NCBI RefSeq assembly: GCF_900109755.1 | Contig: NZ_FOAR01000013.1 | Coordinates: forward strand, 62,001-126,000 | Direction of reading: 5' to 3' | Source of the DNA: Pseudomonas agarici | GTDB lineage: Bacteria; Pseudomonadota; Gammaproteobacteria; Pseudomonadales; Pseudomonadaceae | Length of the DNA: 64,000 nt | Shown here: positions 36,908-45,250 of the stretch, one piece after another | Layout: every line of letters starts with the position of its first letter | Position numbering within the stretch: the first letter of the stretch is position 1 | Position numbers and translations under genes: made by a program | The notes under the pieces: model-generated | Seen by the model: the letters and a program-made list of their open reading frames with translations, nothing else | Databases searched by the model: none | Told to the model about the DNA's origin: nothing

Positions 36908-37456
36908 ATGGCCTTTGACAGCTTCGACATCAAATCCTTGATCCGCCCGGTTATCGACTTTCCGAAACCGGGAGTGATCTTTCGCGACATTACCCCGCTG
37001 TTTCAGTCGCCCCAGGCAATCCGAGTGGTGGCCGATACCTTTATCCACCGGTATGTCGAAACCGACTTCAGTCATATCGGTGCGATGGATGCCCGTGGTT
37101 TCCTGATCGGCTCGATTATCGCCTACCAGTTGAACAAGCCGCTGATCCTGTTTCGCAAACAGGGCAAGTTGCCGGGGGATGTGCTGTCCGAGGGTTATCA
37201 GACCGAATACGGCGAGGCCTTCCTCCAAGTCCATGCCGACAGCCTGTGCGAAGGCGACTCGGTACTGATCTTCGATGACCTGATCGCTACCGGCGGCACG
37301 CTGAGCGCCGCCGCCAACCTGGTACGGCGCATGGGCGCCAAGGTCCTCGAAGCGGCTGCCATCATCGACTTGCCGGAACTCGGCGGCTCCCAGCGCCTGA
37401 ACGACATGGGTATCCCGAGCTACTGCCTGACCCAGTTCTCTCTGTCGGAAACGTGA
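36908..37456 (+). CDS. apt: Adenine phosphoribosyltransferase
   Basis: A 182-residue cytoplasmic purine-salvage enzyme making AMP from adenine and PRPP. The PRPP loop is [17 protein letters not shown] near residues 115-132, and the N-terminal [15 protein letters not shown] is typical of Apt. The frame extends into anr, but ATG 36908 gives the usual length. A TATACT hexamer at 36869-36874 may be its -10. It is convergent with moeA with only 5 bp between the stop codons. Confidence 0.97.
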   Translation: MAFDSFDIKSLIRPVIDFPKPGVIFRDITPLFQSPQAIRVVADTFIHRYVETDFSHIGAMDARGFLIGSIIAYQLNKPLILFRKQGKLPGDVLSEGYQTEYGEAFLQVHADSLCEGDSVLIFDDLIATGGTLSAAANLVRRMGAKVLEAAAIIDLPELGGSQRLNDMGIPSYCLTQFSLSET

Positions 37457-37461
37457 CCCTC

Positions 37462-38688
37462 TCAGCCCAGTACTTCACTCAGGGGAATGAAGTTGACCCA
37501 ATCGCCTTCCACCAGCGTGGTACCTTCCAGCACTTCCACCAACCCTTCGGCCCACGCCGCGCTGCGTAGCACGCCGGAACTCTGGTTGCGATAGATGACC
37601 GCCCTGGCGTTTTCCAGGCGCCCGCGCAAGTATTCCCGGCGGTTGCCCGGCTTCGGCCAGGAAAACCCGGCCGGGACCTTGAACTGCAAAGGCCGGACCT
37701 CCTGTACGCCCAGGCGCCGCAGCAGATAAGGCCGAGCCAACAGTGCAAAAGTCACCAACGTCGATGCAGGATTGCCCGGCAGGCCAATCACCGGCACGCC
37801 ACGAAAGTGCCCGAAGGTCAGGGGTTTTCCAGGCTTGATCGCCAGCTTCCAGAGGTCCAATTCACCTTCTTCACGCAGGGCGATGCCGAGGCAATCGGCT
37901 TCACCGACCGACACGCCGCCGGTGGAAAGAATCAGGTCAACATCCCCCAGCTCCGTCAGGCGCTGGCGGGTGGTCGGCAGGTCATCCGGTAGGATGCCGG
38001 CATCCATCACTGCGCAGCCCAGGCGTTTGAGCCAGCTGCACAGCAGCACGCGATTGCTGTTGTAGATATGCCCCGGTCCCAGCGCTCGACCTGGCTCGAT
38101 CAACTCATCGCCAGTCGACAGAACGGCGACCCGGACCCGGCGAATCACCGACAGTTCGGCACAACCCAAGGACGCCGCCAGGCCCTGTTCGATCGGCCCT
38201 ATGCGGGTGCCCGCCGATAGTACCTGTTCGCCAACCGTGGTTTCCTGCCCCTGGGGGCGGATGTTCTGTTGCAGCACCAGCGGCTCGTTGAAACGTACCC
38301 GTTGATCGGCCTGGACATCGACGTTCTCCTGCATTTCAACGCAGTCGGCGCCTACCGGTAGCGGCGCCCCGGTAAAGATCCGTGCGCAGGTGCCGGATAA
38401 CAACGGCGCTGGCGCGTGTCCAGCGAAAATCCGCTGGCTGACCGGCAATGGTTCACCGTGCCAGTCGGCCAGGCGCAAGGCATAACCGTCCATGGCGCTG
38501 TTGGGCCACGGCGGCAGGTCGAGACTGGAGACCAGATCTTCGGCCAACACCCGGCCCTCGGTCTCCGCCAGCGGCAAGCGCTCGGCTTCACGAATCGGCG
38601 CCGCCTCAGCCAGTTCCAACAATCGGGCCAGGGCGATCTCGACCGGAATCAGGGCGCCGGTCTTGCCCGGCTTACCCACGGGATTCAC
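37462..38688 (-). CDS. moeA: Molybdopterin molybdenumtransferase MoeA
   Basis: A 408-residue enzyme inserting molybdate into adenylated molybdopterin. The N-terminal part has PPWPNSAMDGYAL. The middle domain has STGDEL, YNSNRVLL and the LSTGGVSVGEAD loop, and FGHFRGVPVIGLPGNPAS follows. The C-terminal beta-barrel domain completes the usual length. The start overlaps the end of moaB by 17 bp, so the two form an operon. Confidence 0.96.
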   Translation of the reverse strand: MNPVGKPGKTGALIPVEIALARLLELAEAAPIREAERLPLAETEGRVLAEDLVSSLDLPPWPNSAMDGYALRLADWHGEPLPVSQRIFAGHAPAPLLSGTCARIFTGAPLPVGADCVEMQENVDVQADQRVRFNEPLVLQQNIRPQGQETTVGEQVLSAGTRIGPIEQGLAASLGCAELSVIRRVRVAVLSTGDELIEPGRALGPGHIYNSNRVLLCSWLKRLGCAVMDAGILPDDLPTTRQRLTELGDVDLILSTGGVSVGEADCLGIALREEGELDLWKLAIKPGKPLTFGHFRGVPVIGLPGNPASTLVTFALLARPYLLRRLGVQEVRPLQFKVPAGFSWPKPGNRREYLRGRLENARAVIYRNQSSGVLRSAAWAEGLVEVLEGTTLVEGDWVNFIPLSEVLG

Positions 38689-39211
38689 AAGGTGGCGCCT
38701 GTTTCAGGTGAGGAACGAAATTGCACGGACGCTGGCGAGAGTCCAGTTGCTCGGCGAGGATCCCGTCCCAGCCGGTACGCACCGCATTGGTCGAGCCCGG
38801 CAGGCAGCAGACCAAGGTCCCGTTGGCCAACCCGGCCAGAGCACGGGACTGCACGGTGGAGGTGCCAATATCGGCCACGGAAATCTGCCGGAACAGCTCG
38901 CCGAAGCCGTCTACCTGCTTGTCCAACAGGCACGCAACCGCTTCCGGGGTACTGTCACGACCGGTGAAGCCGGTGCCACCGGTAATCAACACGACCTGGA
39001 CCACGTCCTCGGCGATCCAGGTGGCCACTTGCGCGCGGATCCGGTACAGATCATCCTTGAGCAGCACCCGCTCCGCGAGGCGATGACCGGCGGCGGTCAG
39101 GCGATCGACGAAGACCTGCCCGGAAGTGTCGGTTTCAAAGGTACGGGTATCACTGACAGTCAAGACCGCGATATTCAGCGGCACAAAGGGCGTATCAGCC
39201 TTGGTTTTCAT
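38672..39211 (-). CDS. moaB: Molybdenum cofactor biosynthesis protein MoaB
   Basis: A 179-residue molybdopterin adenylyltransferase-type protein. It has LTVSDTR, DTSG, the ITGGTGFTGRD nucleotide loop, and CCLPGSTNAV near the C-terminus. The open frame extends to 39484, but ATG 39211 gives the normal N-terminus (MKTKADTPFVPLNIAVL). It is transcribed before moeA and divergently from mobA. Confidence 0.95.
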   Translation of the reverse strand: MKTKADTPFVPLNIAVLTVSDTRTFETDTSGQVFVDRLTAAGHRLAERVLLKDDLYRIRAQVATWIAEDVVQVVLITGGTGFTGRDSTPEAVACLLDKQVDGFGELFRQISVADIGTSTVQSRALAGLANGTLVCCLPGSTNAVRTGWDGILAEQLDSRQRPCNFVPHLKQAPPCESRG

Positions 39212-39323
39212 AGGCCTGGTCCAGTTGTTATAGGAGAAACATGCCGGTGTTATATCACAGCGCTGCCTTTCATAAATGCCGTCATGAACGCCGTAACAGA
39301 GTCCTGCCCCGTCGAGGCTCGCC

Positions 39324-39935
39324 ATGTCGTTGATCAAGGTTTCCATTGTGGTCCTGGCCGGTGGCCGTGGCCAGCGCATGGGCGGCCAGGACAAGGGCCT
39401 GTTGGAGTGGCGGGGCCGGCCGCTGATCGCCCATCTGCATGCCACCGCGCGGACGCTGACCGACGACCTGGTCATTTCCTGCAATCGAAATTCGCAACGC
39501 TACGCGATCTACGCCGACCGCCTGGTAGCGGACGACAGCGACGACTTCCCTGGCCCGCTGGCAGGAATTCGCGCCGCACTGGCGGTGGCGCGCCACTCAC
39601 ACCTGTTGGTACTGCCCTGTGATGTGCCACGGGTCGATCGCAACCTGCTCCAGGCCATGATCGACGCGGCTGGCCAGCACCCGGAACAGCCCCTGATGGT
39701 GCGCCAGGGCGAACACTGGGAGCCGCTGCTGTGTGTGATTCCCGTGGCACTGGCAGGGGCTTTCGAGCGAGCCTGGGCGAGCGGCGAACGCAGTCCGCGC
39801 AAGGTCATGTTGCCCTTGCAGGCCCTGGCCCTACAGTGCCCGGCGAACGATCCCAGGCTGGCCAATCTCAATACTGCGCAACTGCTTGAGCATGGCGATA
39901 ACCCGCCGGATGGACACAGGCGAGGAACTTGCTGA
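39324..39935 (+). CDS. mobA: Molybdenum cofactor guanylyltransferase MobA
   Basis: A 203-residue enzyme that transfers GMP to Mo-molybdopterin to form the bis-MGD cofactor. The nucleotide-binding loop [17 protein letters not shown] is at residues about 11-27, with the metal-binding Asp in LPCDVPRV near residue 98. A GAGG site precedes the start. It is divergent from moaB-moeA, so the three cofactor genes share a 112-bp intergenic region. Confidence 0.95.
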   Translation: MSLIKVSIVVLAGGRGQRMGGQDKGLLEWRGRPLIAHLHATARTLTDDLVISCNRNSQRYAIYADRLVADDSDDFPGPLAGIRAALAVARHSHLLVLPCDVPRVDRNLLQAMIDAAGQHPEQPLMVRQGEHWEPLLCVIPVALAGAFERAWASGERSPRKVMLPLQALALQCPANDPRLANLNTAQLLEHGDNPPDGHRRGTC

Positions 39936-39988
39936 AAATACTGTCGTCTTAAATACTAATCAATCCGAATTTTTTCTGGAGAAGCACC

Positions 39989-40210
39989 ATGACTCACCGG
40001 CCCCTCGCCGCCCTCATGCTGACCATGGGCCTGGCAGCCCTCGCCGGCTGTTCATCGCCGACCGTGATCACCCTGAACGACGGGCGTGAAATCCAGGCCG
40101 TGGACACTCCGAAGTATGATTCCGAATCCGGCTTCTACGAGTTCCAGCAGTTGGACGGCAAGAACACCCGCATCAACAAGGATCAGGTGCGTACCGTCAA
40201 AGAGCTGTAA
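39989..40210 (+). CDS. YgdI/YgdR family small lipoprotein
   Basis: A 73-residue protein with a lipoprotein signal peptide and lipobox LAGC, Cys21 being the lipidated residue. The mature part has the family pattern VITLNDGREIQAVDTPKYD and FQQLDGKNTRINKDQV, an SH3-like small domain. Function is unknown. A GGAGAAG site precedes the ATG. Confidence 0.92.
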   Translation: MTHRPLAALMLTMGLAALAGCSSPTVITLNDGREIQAVDTPKYDSESGFYEFQQLDGKNTRINKDQVRTVKEL

Positions 40211-40278
40211 CCCTTCGCGCGCCCCGGCAAAGCCCGCCTTGTGCGCATGTGCAGGCTTTATGCCGGACTGAACCCGGT

Positions 40279-41169
40279 TCACCAGCGTAGGGTGATTTCG
40301 CTCTCGAAACAGCGCGTCTGCCCACTGATCGGGTCGACGAAACGCAATCCCTGGGCCAATAGCTTGAGCGGATTGGCGTAATCATCCTTCGCCTCCTTGA
40401 GCACCCGTGGATAAAACGGGTCGTTGCAAATCCCAGCCCCCAGGGCAGCCATGTGTACCCGCAACTGATGCTTCTTCCCCGTCACCGGATACAGGGCATA
40501 CCGCCAGAGTCCGGCCCCCTTCTCGATCACCTCGATGGCCGTCTCGGTATTGCTGGCACCTTCGCCTTCACGCATGCGAAAGAACGGCTCGCCCTCTACC
40601 AGGCGACTCTGGTGAGTCCACGGAAAGGACAATTCGGGCAAGGGGCGGGCAATCGCCTCGTAGCGTTTCTCGATTTGCCGGGTCGGAAACAACGACTGAT
40701 AAGCCGAACGGCTCTGGGGATTGGCTGAAAACAGCACCAGCCCGGCGGTATGCCGATCGATCCGGTGCAACGGTACCAGGTTGGGGTTGTCCAACCGGTG
40801 GATCAGCCGGCGCAGCAAGGTTTGCTCGACATACTCGCCAGCTGGGGTCACAGGCAGGAAATGCGGTTTGTCGGCTAATACCAGGTGCTCGTCGGCATAG
40901 AGAATCGTCTCCGTGACCGGAATCGGCGTCTCGTTCGGCACTTCGCGAAAATAATGAATCTTCAGGCCTTCGCGATAGGCCAACTGTGCCGTGATCGGCC
41001 GGCCCTGGGCGTCGAGCACTCGGCCCCGGGCAATCCGGTCGAGCCATTGCTCGCGACCGATGGCCTGAAAGTGCTCGCACAAGCACTCCAGCACCGTGGG
41101 CCAGGCACCTGGAGGCAGGTACAAGGTGCTGGCCTGGTTTTCGGCGGCGTTGAAAGGCGAAGCGGACAT
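40279..41169 (-). CDS. RluA-family pseudouridine synthase
   Basis: A 296-residue RNA modification enzyme. The catalytic Asp lies in HRIDRHTAGLVLF, with YEAIARPLP and KKHQLRVHMAALG further on, the usual RluA motifs. There is no S4 domain at the N-terminus; instead about 100 residues precede the catalytic domain. The target RNA cannot be told from sequence. ATG 41169 is chosen because the extension to 41211 adds unrelated residues. The 5' region is followed by a dispersed repeat at 41243. Confidence 0.9.
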   Translation of the reverse strand: MSASPFNAAENQASTLYLPPGAWPTVLECLCEHFQAIGREQWLDRIARGRVLDAQGRPITAQLAYREGLKIHYFREVPNETPIPVTETILYADEHLVLADKPHFLPVTPAGEYVEQTLLRRLIHRLDNPNLVPLHRIDRHTAGLVLFSANPQSRSAYQSLFPTRQIEKRYEAIARPLPELSFPWTHQSRLVEGEPFFRMREGEGASNTETAIEVIEKGAGLWRYALYPVTGKKHQLRVHMAALGAGICNDPFYPRVLKEAKDDYANPLKLLAQGLRFVDPISGQTRCFESEITLRW

Positions 41170-41242
41170 GACGGGGCTCGAACGGTTGGCTAGACAGGCA
41201 TTATCCGGCAAGACCCAGGTGCCCCGTCAATCAATCGTGCCG

Positions 41243-41386
41243 CTAGTGGCCTGTACGGTTAGTTCGTTGGCTCAAGCTCGGATGCCACAAATCCATGGCC
41301 AAGGCGCTATGGCGAGGAACAGCAACGCCGGTCAGAGGCCGGTGACGCCGACATTGACTCATAGAACTCACCCCACAGGCCACTAG
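41243..41386 (+). repeat. Dispersed inverted-repeat element, complete copy
   Basis: 144 bp bounded by perfect 11-bp terminal inverted repeats, CTAGTGGCCTG at 41243-41253 and CAGGCCACTAG at 41376-41386. It shares most of its length with the reverse complement of 23241-23403. There is no credible gene inside. It lies between the pseudouridine synthase and the next gene, 3 bp from the latter's stop codon. Confidence 0.9.
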
Positions 41387-41389
41387 GCC

Positions 41390-41722
41390 TCAAACCGCAG
41401 CCAGTTGATTCCTCAACAGCGTCGAACCGGCCGCCTCGGTGTAGTCCTTCAGCCAGCGCAACACATCCGCTGCCTCCCAGCGCCCCGGATCGTAGAGCGC
41501 ATAAAGCAATCCCTGGTAACCCACCACATCCAATTGGCGGTGATAGCCCGCCCGCTGGAATAGCGCCTCGATTTCCGCGAAGCAGGTGTTAAAATGCAGC
41601 TTGTTGAACGGCGTCTTGCCTTCCGTCACCAGCCCATCCAGGCGCAACTCCAGCACCGCTTCGCGGACGACGTCCGCGGACATGCGGTTCACGCTGGCTT
41701 TCAACTGTTCGACATTGACCAT
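41390..41722 (-). CDS. Conserved hypothetical protein, 110 residues
   Basis: A small soluble protein rich in charged helices; no named domain is recognised. ATG 41722 has a GAGGG ribosome site at proper distance, and the frame upstream to 41902 contains no similar support. Visible features are an N-terminal helix (VEQLKASVNRMSADVVREAV) and a C-terminal part with several Trp and Tyr. The stop lies against the dispersed repeat, so transcription probably runs into the repeat. Confidence 0.7.
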   Translation of the reverse strand: MVNVEQLKASVNRMSADVVREAVLELRLDGLVTEGKTPFNKLHFNTCFAEIEALFQRAGYHRQLDVVGYQGLLYALYDPGRWEAADVLRWLKDYTEAAGSTLLRNQLAAV

Positions 41723-41873
41723 GCTTTTACCCTCTTGATCTTTCCTGGTTTCGTCCCTGGGTGCGCATGTCATGGTGGACATCCTGTCCCAACGTCGAGA
41801 CGAAAACTGTATGAATATACAGTAACTTAATTTTTTGTAATCCGCCAACGGATTACCGGCCACACACCGCGTG

Positions 41874-42074
41874 TCATGATTCCCTGGGATGGACCTTTCC
41901 ATAGACGTTGCCGCCGATGAACGAACCCACCGTACCGAGGATCACCATGGCATAGGTTGCGCCATCAATCTTTCCATACCATGTCAAGGTCGCGGTGCTT
42001 ACACCTACCACCAATGTCGCGAGAAATTTGCGTCCGCCCAATTGGTTGACCAGAAACACTTGCCTCCCTTTCAT
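41874..42074 (-). CDS. Small membrane protein, possibly phage-derived
   Basis: 66 residues with two hydrophobic segments, about residues 14-32 and 38-58, separated by a short YGKIDGA turn. ATG 42074 has a strong GGAGG site 7 nt before it, so it is probably real. A hairpin membrane protein of this size can be a holin-like protein or a stress peptide; no family is recognised. Confidence 0.6.
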   Translation of the reverse strand: MKGRQVFLVNQLGGRKFLATLVVGVSTATLTWYGKIDGATYAMVILGTVGSFIGGNVYGKVHPRES

Positions 42075-42221
42075 TTCACTTCCTCCCTGCACCACTGAGC
42101 GCGCTGCATCAAAACGTCATGAGGCGACGTAAGCACAGGCGTTTTGCGGGTGCAAGCTCAGGCAATCTGATGAAACAGAAGGACCGGGACAGCGTTGACA
42201 GCGAGGATGTAGAGGAAGGAT

Positions 42222-42458
42222 TCAGCGTACAAAGGCCACGACCTGCTCGACGTCGAAAGGCCAACCCAGCTCTGCGCCGGTGTCTGCCCGCCGCAACACC
42301 GGAATCCGCAGGCTATAAGTCTCGAACAGCACTTCGCTGTCGGCGATGTCTATCAATTCGACCATCAGGCCGTGTTCGACCAACGGTATCAACACAGCTT
42401 CGGCGGCTTCACATAGATGGCAACCCAGGGTGCCGAACAACTGGCAGTCAGGAAGCAT
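42222..42458 (-). CDS. Glutaredoxin-family thiol protein
   Basis: A 78-residue thioredoxin-fold protein with CHLC at residues 13-16 (LFGTLGCHLCEAAEAVL) and the cis-Pro segment RIPVL. It matches small glutaredoxin-like proteins (DUF836 type). It follows amtB on the same strand after 102 bp; a functional link is not evident. Confidence 0.88.
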   Translation of the reverse strand: MLPDCQLFGTLGCHLCEAAEAVLIPLVEHGLMVELIDIADSEVLFETYSLRIPVLRRADTGAELGWPFDVEQVVAFVR

Positions 42459-42560
42459 GGCAAAAGGCTCGAGACAAGATGAAGACTCATTTTAGGCTCC
42501 CTGTGCGGGGCAGTCGAGCCGGGGACTCAAGGCGTGAAGCGCACAGGGTGGAGCGCCGAA

Positions 42561-43769
42561 TCAATCCTGACTGACCGCCCCAATCTTATGTATCGACAGG
42601 TCGGCACCGTAATACTCTTCTTCCTGACTCAGGCGCAGGCCGTGCAGCACCTTGATCCCCCCATACACGGCAAAACCGCCGATCAATGCGACCACCACGC
42701 CCAACGCCGTACCGATCAACTGGCTGGCCAGGCTGACGCCGCCCAGCCCACCCAGCGCCTGCTGGCCGAAGATCCCACAAGCCACGCCACCCCACACCCC
42801 GCACAGACCGTGCAACGGCCAGACACCCAGGACATCGTCGATCTTCCACTGGCTCTGAGCGGCAATAAAGCACCAGACAAACAATCCGCCCGCCACCGAG
42901 CCGGTCACCAGCGCACCGATCGGATGCATCAGGTCGGAACCGGCACAAATCGCCACCAGCCCGGCCAACGGCCCGTTGTGCAGAAAGCCCGGATCGTTGC
43001 GGCCGATGATCAACGCCGCTACCGTGCCGCCGACCATCGCCATCAATGAGTTGACCGCCACCAGGCCGCTGACGCCCTGCAGGGTCTGTGCGCTCATCAC
43101 GTTGAAACCGAACCAGCCGACGATCAAAATCCACGAACCCAGGGCCAGAAACGGAATGCTCGAAGGCGCGAACGCCACCAGACGACCCTCACGATAACGG
43201 CCCTGACGTGGCCCTAGCAGCAGGACCGCCGCCAGCGCCAGCCAACCGCCCATGGCGTGCACCACCACCGAACCGGCAAAATCATGGAAGCTCGCTCCCA
43301 AGTGTGCCAGCAACCAGGCCTGCAGGCCGAAATTGCCATTCCAGACAACGCCCTCGAAAAACGGGTAGACGAACGCCACGATCAGCGCCGTGGCGCACAA
43401 TTGCGGGGCAAACCTTGCGCGCTCGGCGATCCCGCCGGAGATGATCGCCGGAATGGCCGCGGCGAATGTCAGCAGGAAAAAGAACTTCACCAGCCCGTAG
43501 CCATGATCGCCGCTGATCTGCGCTGCCGGGTGCAAGAAGCTCACTCCATAGGAAATCCAGTAACCTATGAAGAAATAGGCCAAGGTCGAGACCGCGAAAT
43601 CACTGAGGATCTTCGACAACGCGTTTACCTGGTTTTTCTGGCGCACGGTGCCGACTTCGAGGAAGGCGAAGCCGGCGTGCATGGCCAGAACCATCACCGC
43701 GCCAAGCAGGATAAACAGGGTATTGGAACCATGGACCAGACTGTCCACAGCGCTTTGCAAATTTTCCAT
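42561..43769 (-). CDS. amtB: Ammonium transporter (Amt family)
   Basis: A 402-residue inner-membrane protein with 11 predicted helices. Family motifs include AGFAFLEVG, FAGSVVVHAMGG with the first pore His, and DDVLGVWPLHGLCGVWGG with the second pore His. The usual N-terminal signal peptide of Amt proteins is absent; the protein starts directly at the first helix. No glnK lies next to it, unlike the main amtB locus of Pseudomonas, so this may be a second ammonium channel. ATG 43769 is the first good start, although its ribosome site is weak. Confidence 0.92.
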   Translation of the reverse strand: MENLQSAVDSLVHGSNTLFILLGAVMVLAMHAGFAFLEVGTVRQKNQVNALSKILSDFAVSTLAYFFIGYWISYGVSFLHPAAQISGDHGYGLVKFFFLLTFAAAIPAIISGGIAERARFAPQLCATALIVAFVYPFFEGVVWNGNFGLQAWLLAHLGASFHDFAGSVVVHAMGGWLALAAVLLLGPRQGRYREGRLVAFAPSSIPFLALGSWILIVGWFGFNVMSAQTLQGVSGLVAVNSLMAMVGGTVAALIIGRNDPGFLHNGPLAGLVAICAGSDLMHPIGALVTGSVAGGLFVWCFIAAQSQWKIDDVLGVWPLHGLCGVWGGVACGIFGQQALGGLGGVSLASQLIGTALGVVVALIGGFAVYGGIKVLHGLRLSQEEEYYGADLSIHKIGAVSQD

Positions 43770-43827
43770 GGAGACGGCAGACCTGAAGTCAGGGAAAGCA
43801 CCAAAATTGTTCACAGCGCCTATTTTT

Positions 43828-43844
43828 CGCACCTTAGTGGCGCA
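43828..43844. promoter_or_regulatory. Weak NtrC-like site upstream of amtB
   Basis: CGCACC-N5-GGCGCA matches TGCACC-N5-GGTGCA at 10 of 12 positions, 59 bp before amtB. No sigma-54 promoter was found between it and the gene, so the call is tentative. The rest of 43770-44109 shows no gene; it holds the opposing promoters of amtB and the YqjD-like gene. Confidence 0.25.
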
Positions 43845-44109
43845 ACCGGCGACTGGCGGTGAACCGCTTTGGCGCAGGGCGAAGAGCAGGGTCAACGAGC
43901 GCTTTGGTTTTTTCCGCGTGTTTGAATTATTTAAGGTAAGGTTTTCGCGCAGTTGCCCCTATCGACGCCCAGACACGGCGCACGCACCGACAACCACACA
44001 CCCGCACGCAGCAAAACCCGTACCAGCCAATCAGAGTGAACCTTCGCACAAGGCCCGCACTCGAATCTGTCACACGTCGTCCACAACGCCTCTTAAGGAG
44101 ATCAACACC

Positions 44110-44424
44110 ATGGCCAGCAAAACGGCAAAGACTGCTCAGGAAATATTGATGGCGGATTTTCACACGCTGATCGGCGACACGGAACGCCTGCTTGAACACA
44201 CGGCGACCCTGGCGGGCGACCAGGCCGATGAACTACGCGCGCAGATTCACGACAGCCTGCTAAAGGCCAGAGAGACCTTGCAATTGACCGAAGCGTCCCT
44301 ACGCGAGCGCGGCCACGCCGCCGTGGAAGCGACTGAGGACTACGTCCAGGCCAATCCCTGGCAGTCCGTCGGCATCGCCGCCGGGATCGGCTTTCTGATC
44401 GGCCTGCTGGCCACACGGCGCTGA
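44110..44424 (+). CDS. YqjD/ElaB-like ribosome-associated membrane protein (DUF883)
   Basis: A 104-residue protein with a long helical N-terminus (EILMADFHTLIGDTERLLEHT) and a C-terminal membrane helix, VGIAAGIGFLIGLLATRR, ending in RR as in YqjD/ElaB. E. coli homologues bind ribosomes at the inner membrane in stationary phase. AAGGAG precedes the start. It begins a tight three-gene operon. Confidence 0.92.
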   Translation: MASKTAKTAQEILMADFHTLIGDTERLLEHTATLAGDQADELRAQIHDSLLKARETLQLTEASLRERGHAAVEATEDYVQANPWQSVGIAAGIGFLIGLLATRR

Positions 44425-44426
44425 TC

Positions 44427-44804
44427 ATGGCGAGCGATGAATCGAACCGCGCCCGCTCCTCCACGCGACGCCTGGGTGCCGCCTTCCTCGGCCTGCTGCA
44501 CAGTCATGTCGAGTTGTTCGGCATCGAACTGCAGGAGCAGAAGTCCCGCACCGTCAGCCTGTTACTGTTCGCCGGACTGGCACTGGTCTTCGCGTTACTG
44601 CTGTTGATCGGCCTGTCGGTGCTGGTACTGATCCTGGTCTGGGACACCTATCGCCTGAGCGGCATCATCGGCTTGTGCATCTTCTATACGCTGGCGGCGT
44701 TATTCTGCGGCCTGCGCCTGAAAGCTGCGATCTTCGATGAGTCCTCTCCCTTCAACGCCACGCTCGAAGAGCTGGCCAACGACCGCGAGCGACTGTTGCC
44801 ATGA
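44427..44804 (+). CDS. YqjE-like membrane protein (phage holin family)
   Basis: 125 residues with two adjacent membrane helices at about 46-70 and 80-98, framed by soluble ends, the pattern of YqjE (Phage_holin_3_6 family). It lies 2 bp after the YqjD-like gene and overlaps the next by 4 bp, as in the E. coli yqjDEK order. A real holin function is not implied. Confidence 0.88.
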   Translation: MASDESNRARSSTRRLGAAFLGLLHSHVELFGIELQEQKSRTVSLLLFAGLALVFALLLLIGLSVLVLILVWDTYRLSGIIGLCIFYTLAALFCGLRLKAAIFDESSPFNATLEELANDRERLLP

Positions 44805-45142
44805 GCGAACCTGAACTGAAAAAGTACAGCTCGCGCCGGGAAATGCGCAAGGCGCTGATCCGCCTGCGCATGGAAATGCATCGTCAGGAAATCCGCCATG
44901 AGTCCCAGCAGATGCTGCAACCGCTACAGCGCCTGCGCGGCATGGGCCAACACTGGCAGGAAAATCTCGGCATCAAGCACGCGCCCTTGTGGGGAATCGG
45001 TGTGGTCACGTTGCTGGGTTTTCTCGGCGGCAAGGGCGCCAAGGGCAGCGGCCTCAATGGCCTGTCACGGCTGATACGCCTGGGCACCAGCCTGATCCCG
45101 CTGATCAAGCTGGTGCTGCAGGGTGGGTCAGGCAAGCGTTGA
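44801..45142 (+). CDS. YqjK-like protein
   Basis: A 113-residue basic protein with an Arg/Gln-rich N-terminal helix and a Gly/Leu-rich hydrophobic part (residues about 66-108). Its place after YqjD- and YqjE-like genes supports the assignment more than the sequence does. Confidence 0.75.
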   Translation: MSEPELKKYSSRREMRKALIRLRMEMHRQEIRHESQQMLQPLQRLRGMGQHWQENLGIKHAPLWGIGVVTLLGFLGGKGAKGSGLNGLSRLIRLGTSLIPLIKLVLQGGSGKR

Positions 45143-45250
45143 TCGCCGCGCCTGGCCGATCGATAAAGCCGCGCCTGGCAGTTTTTGCTTGCAGGCACGC
45201 CATCTAACCGGGAAGCTGGCGGTTCAATCACCCGACGGAGAGAACGCGCC

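Noticed and set aside
41096..41386. A 96-codon frame across the dispersed repeat, and a similar frame at 23266-23484 on the minus strand
   Set aside because: Similar peptides arise only because the underlying repeat is copied; no ribosome site, and the frames run out into unrelated flanks.
44427..44804. YqjE-like protein as evidence of a prophage
   Set aside because: The holin name comes from the Pfam title; the yqjD-yqjE-yqjK order is a chromosomal envelope operon and no other phage genes are near.
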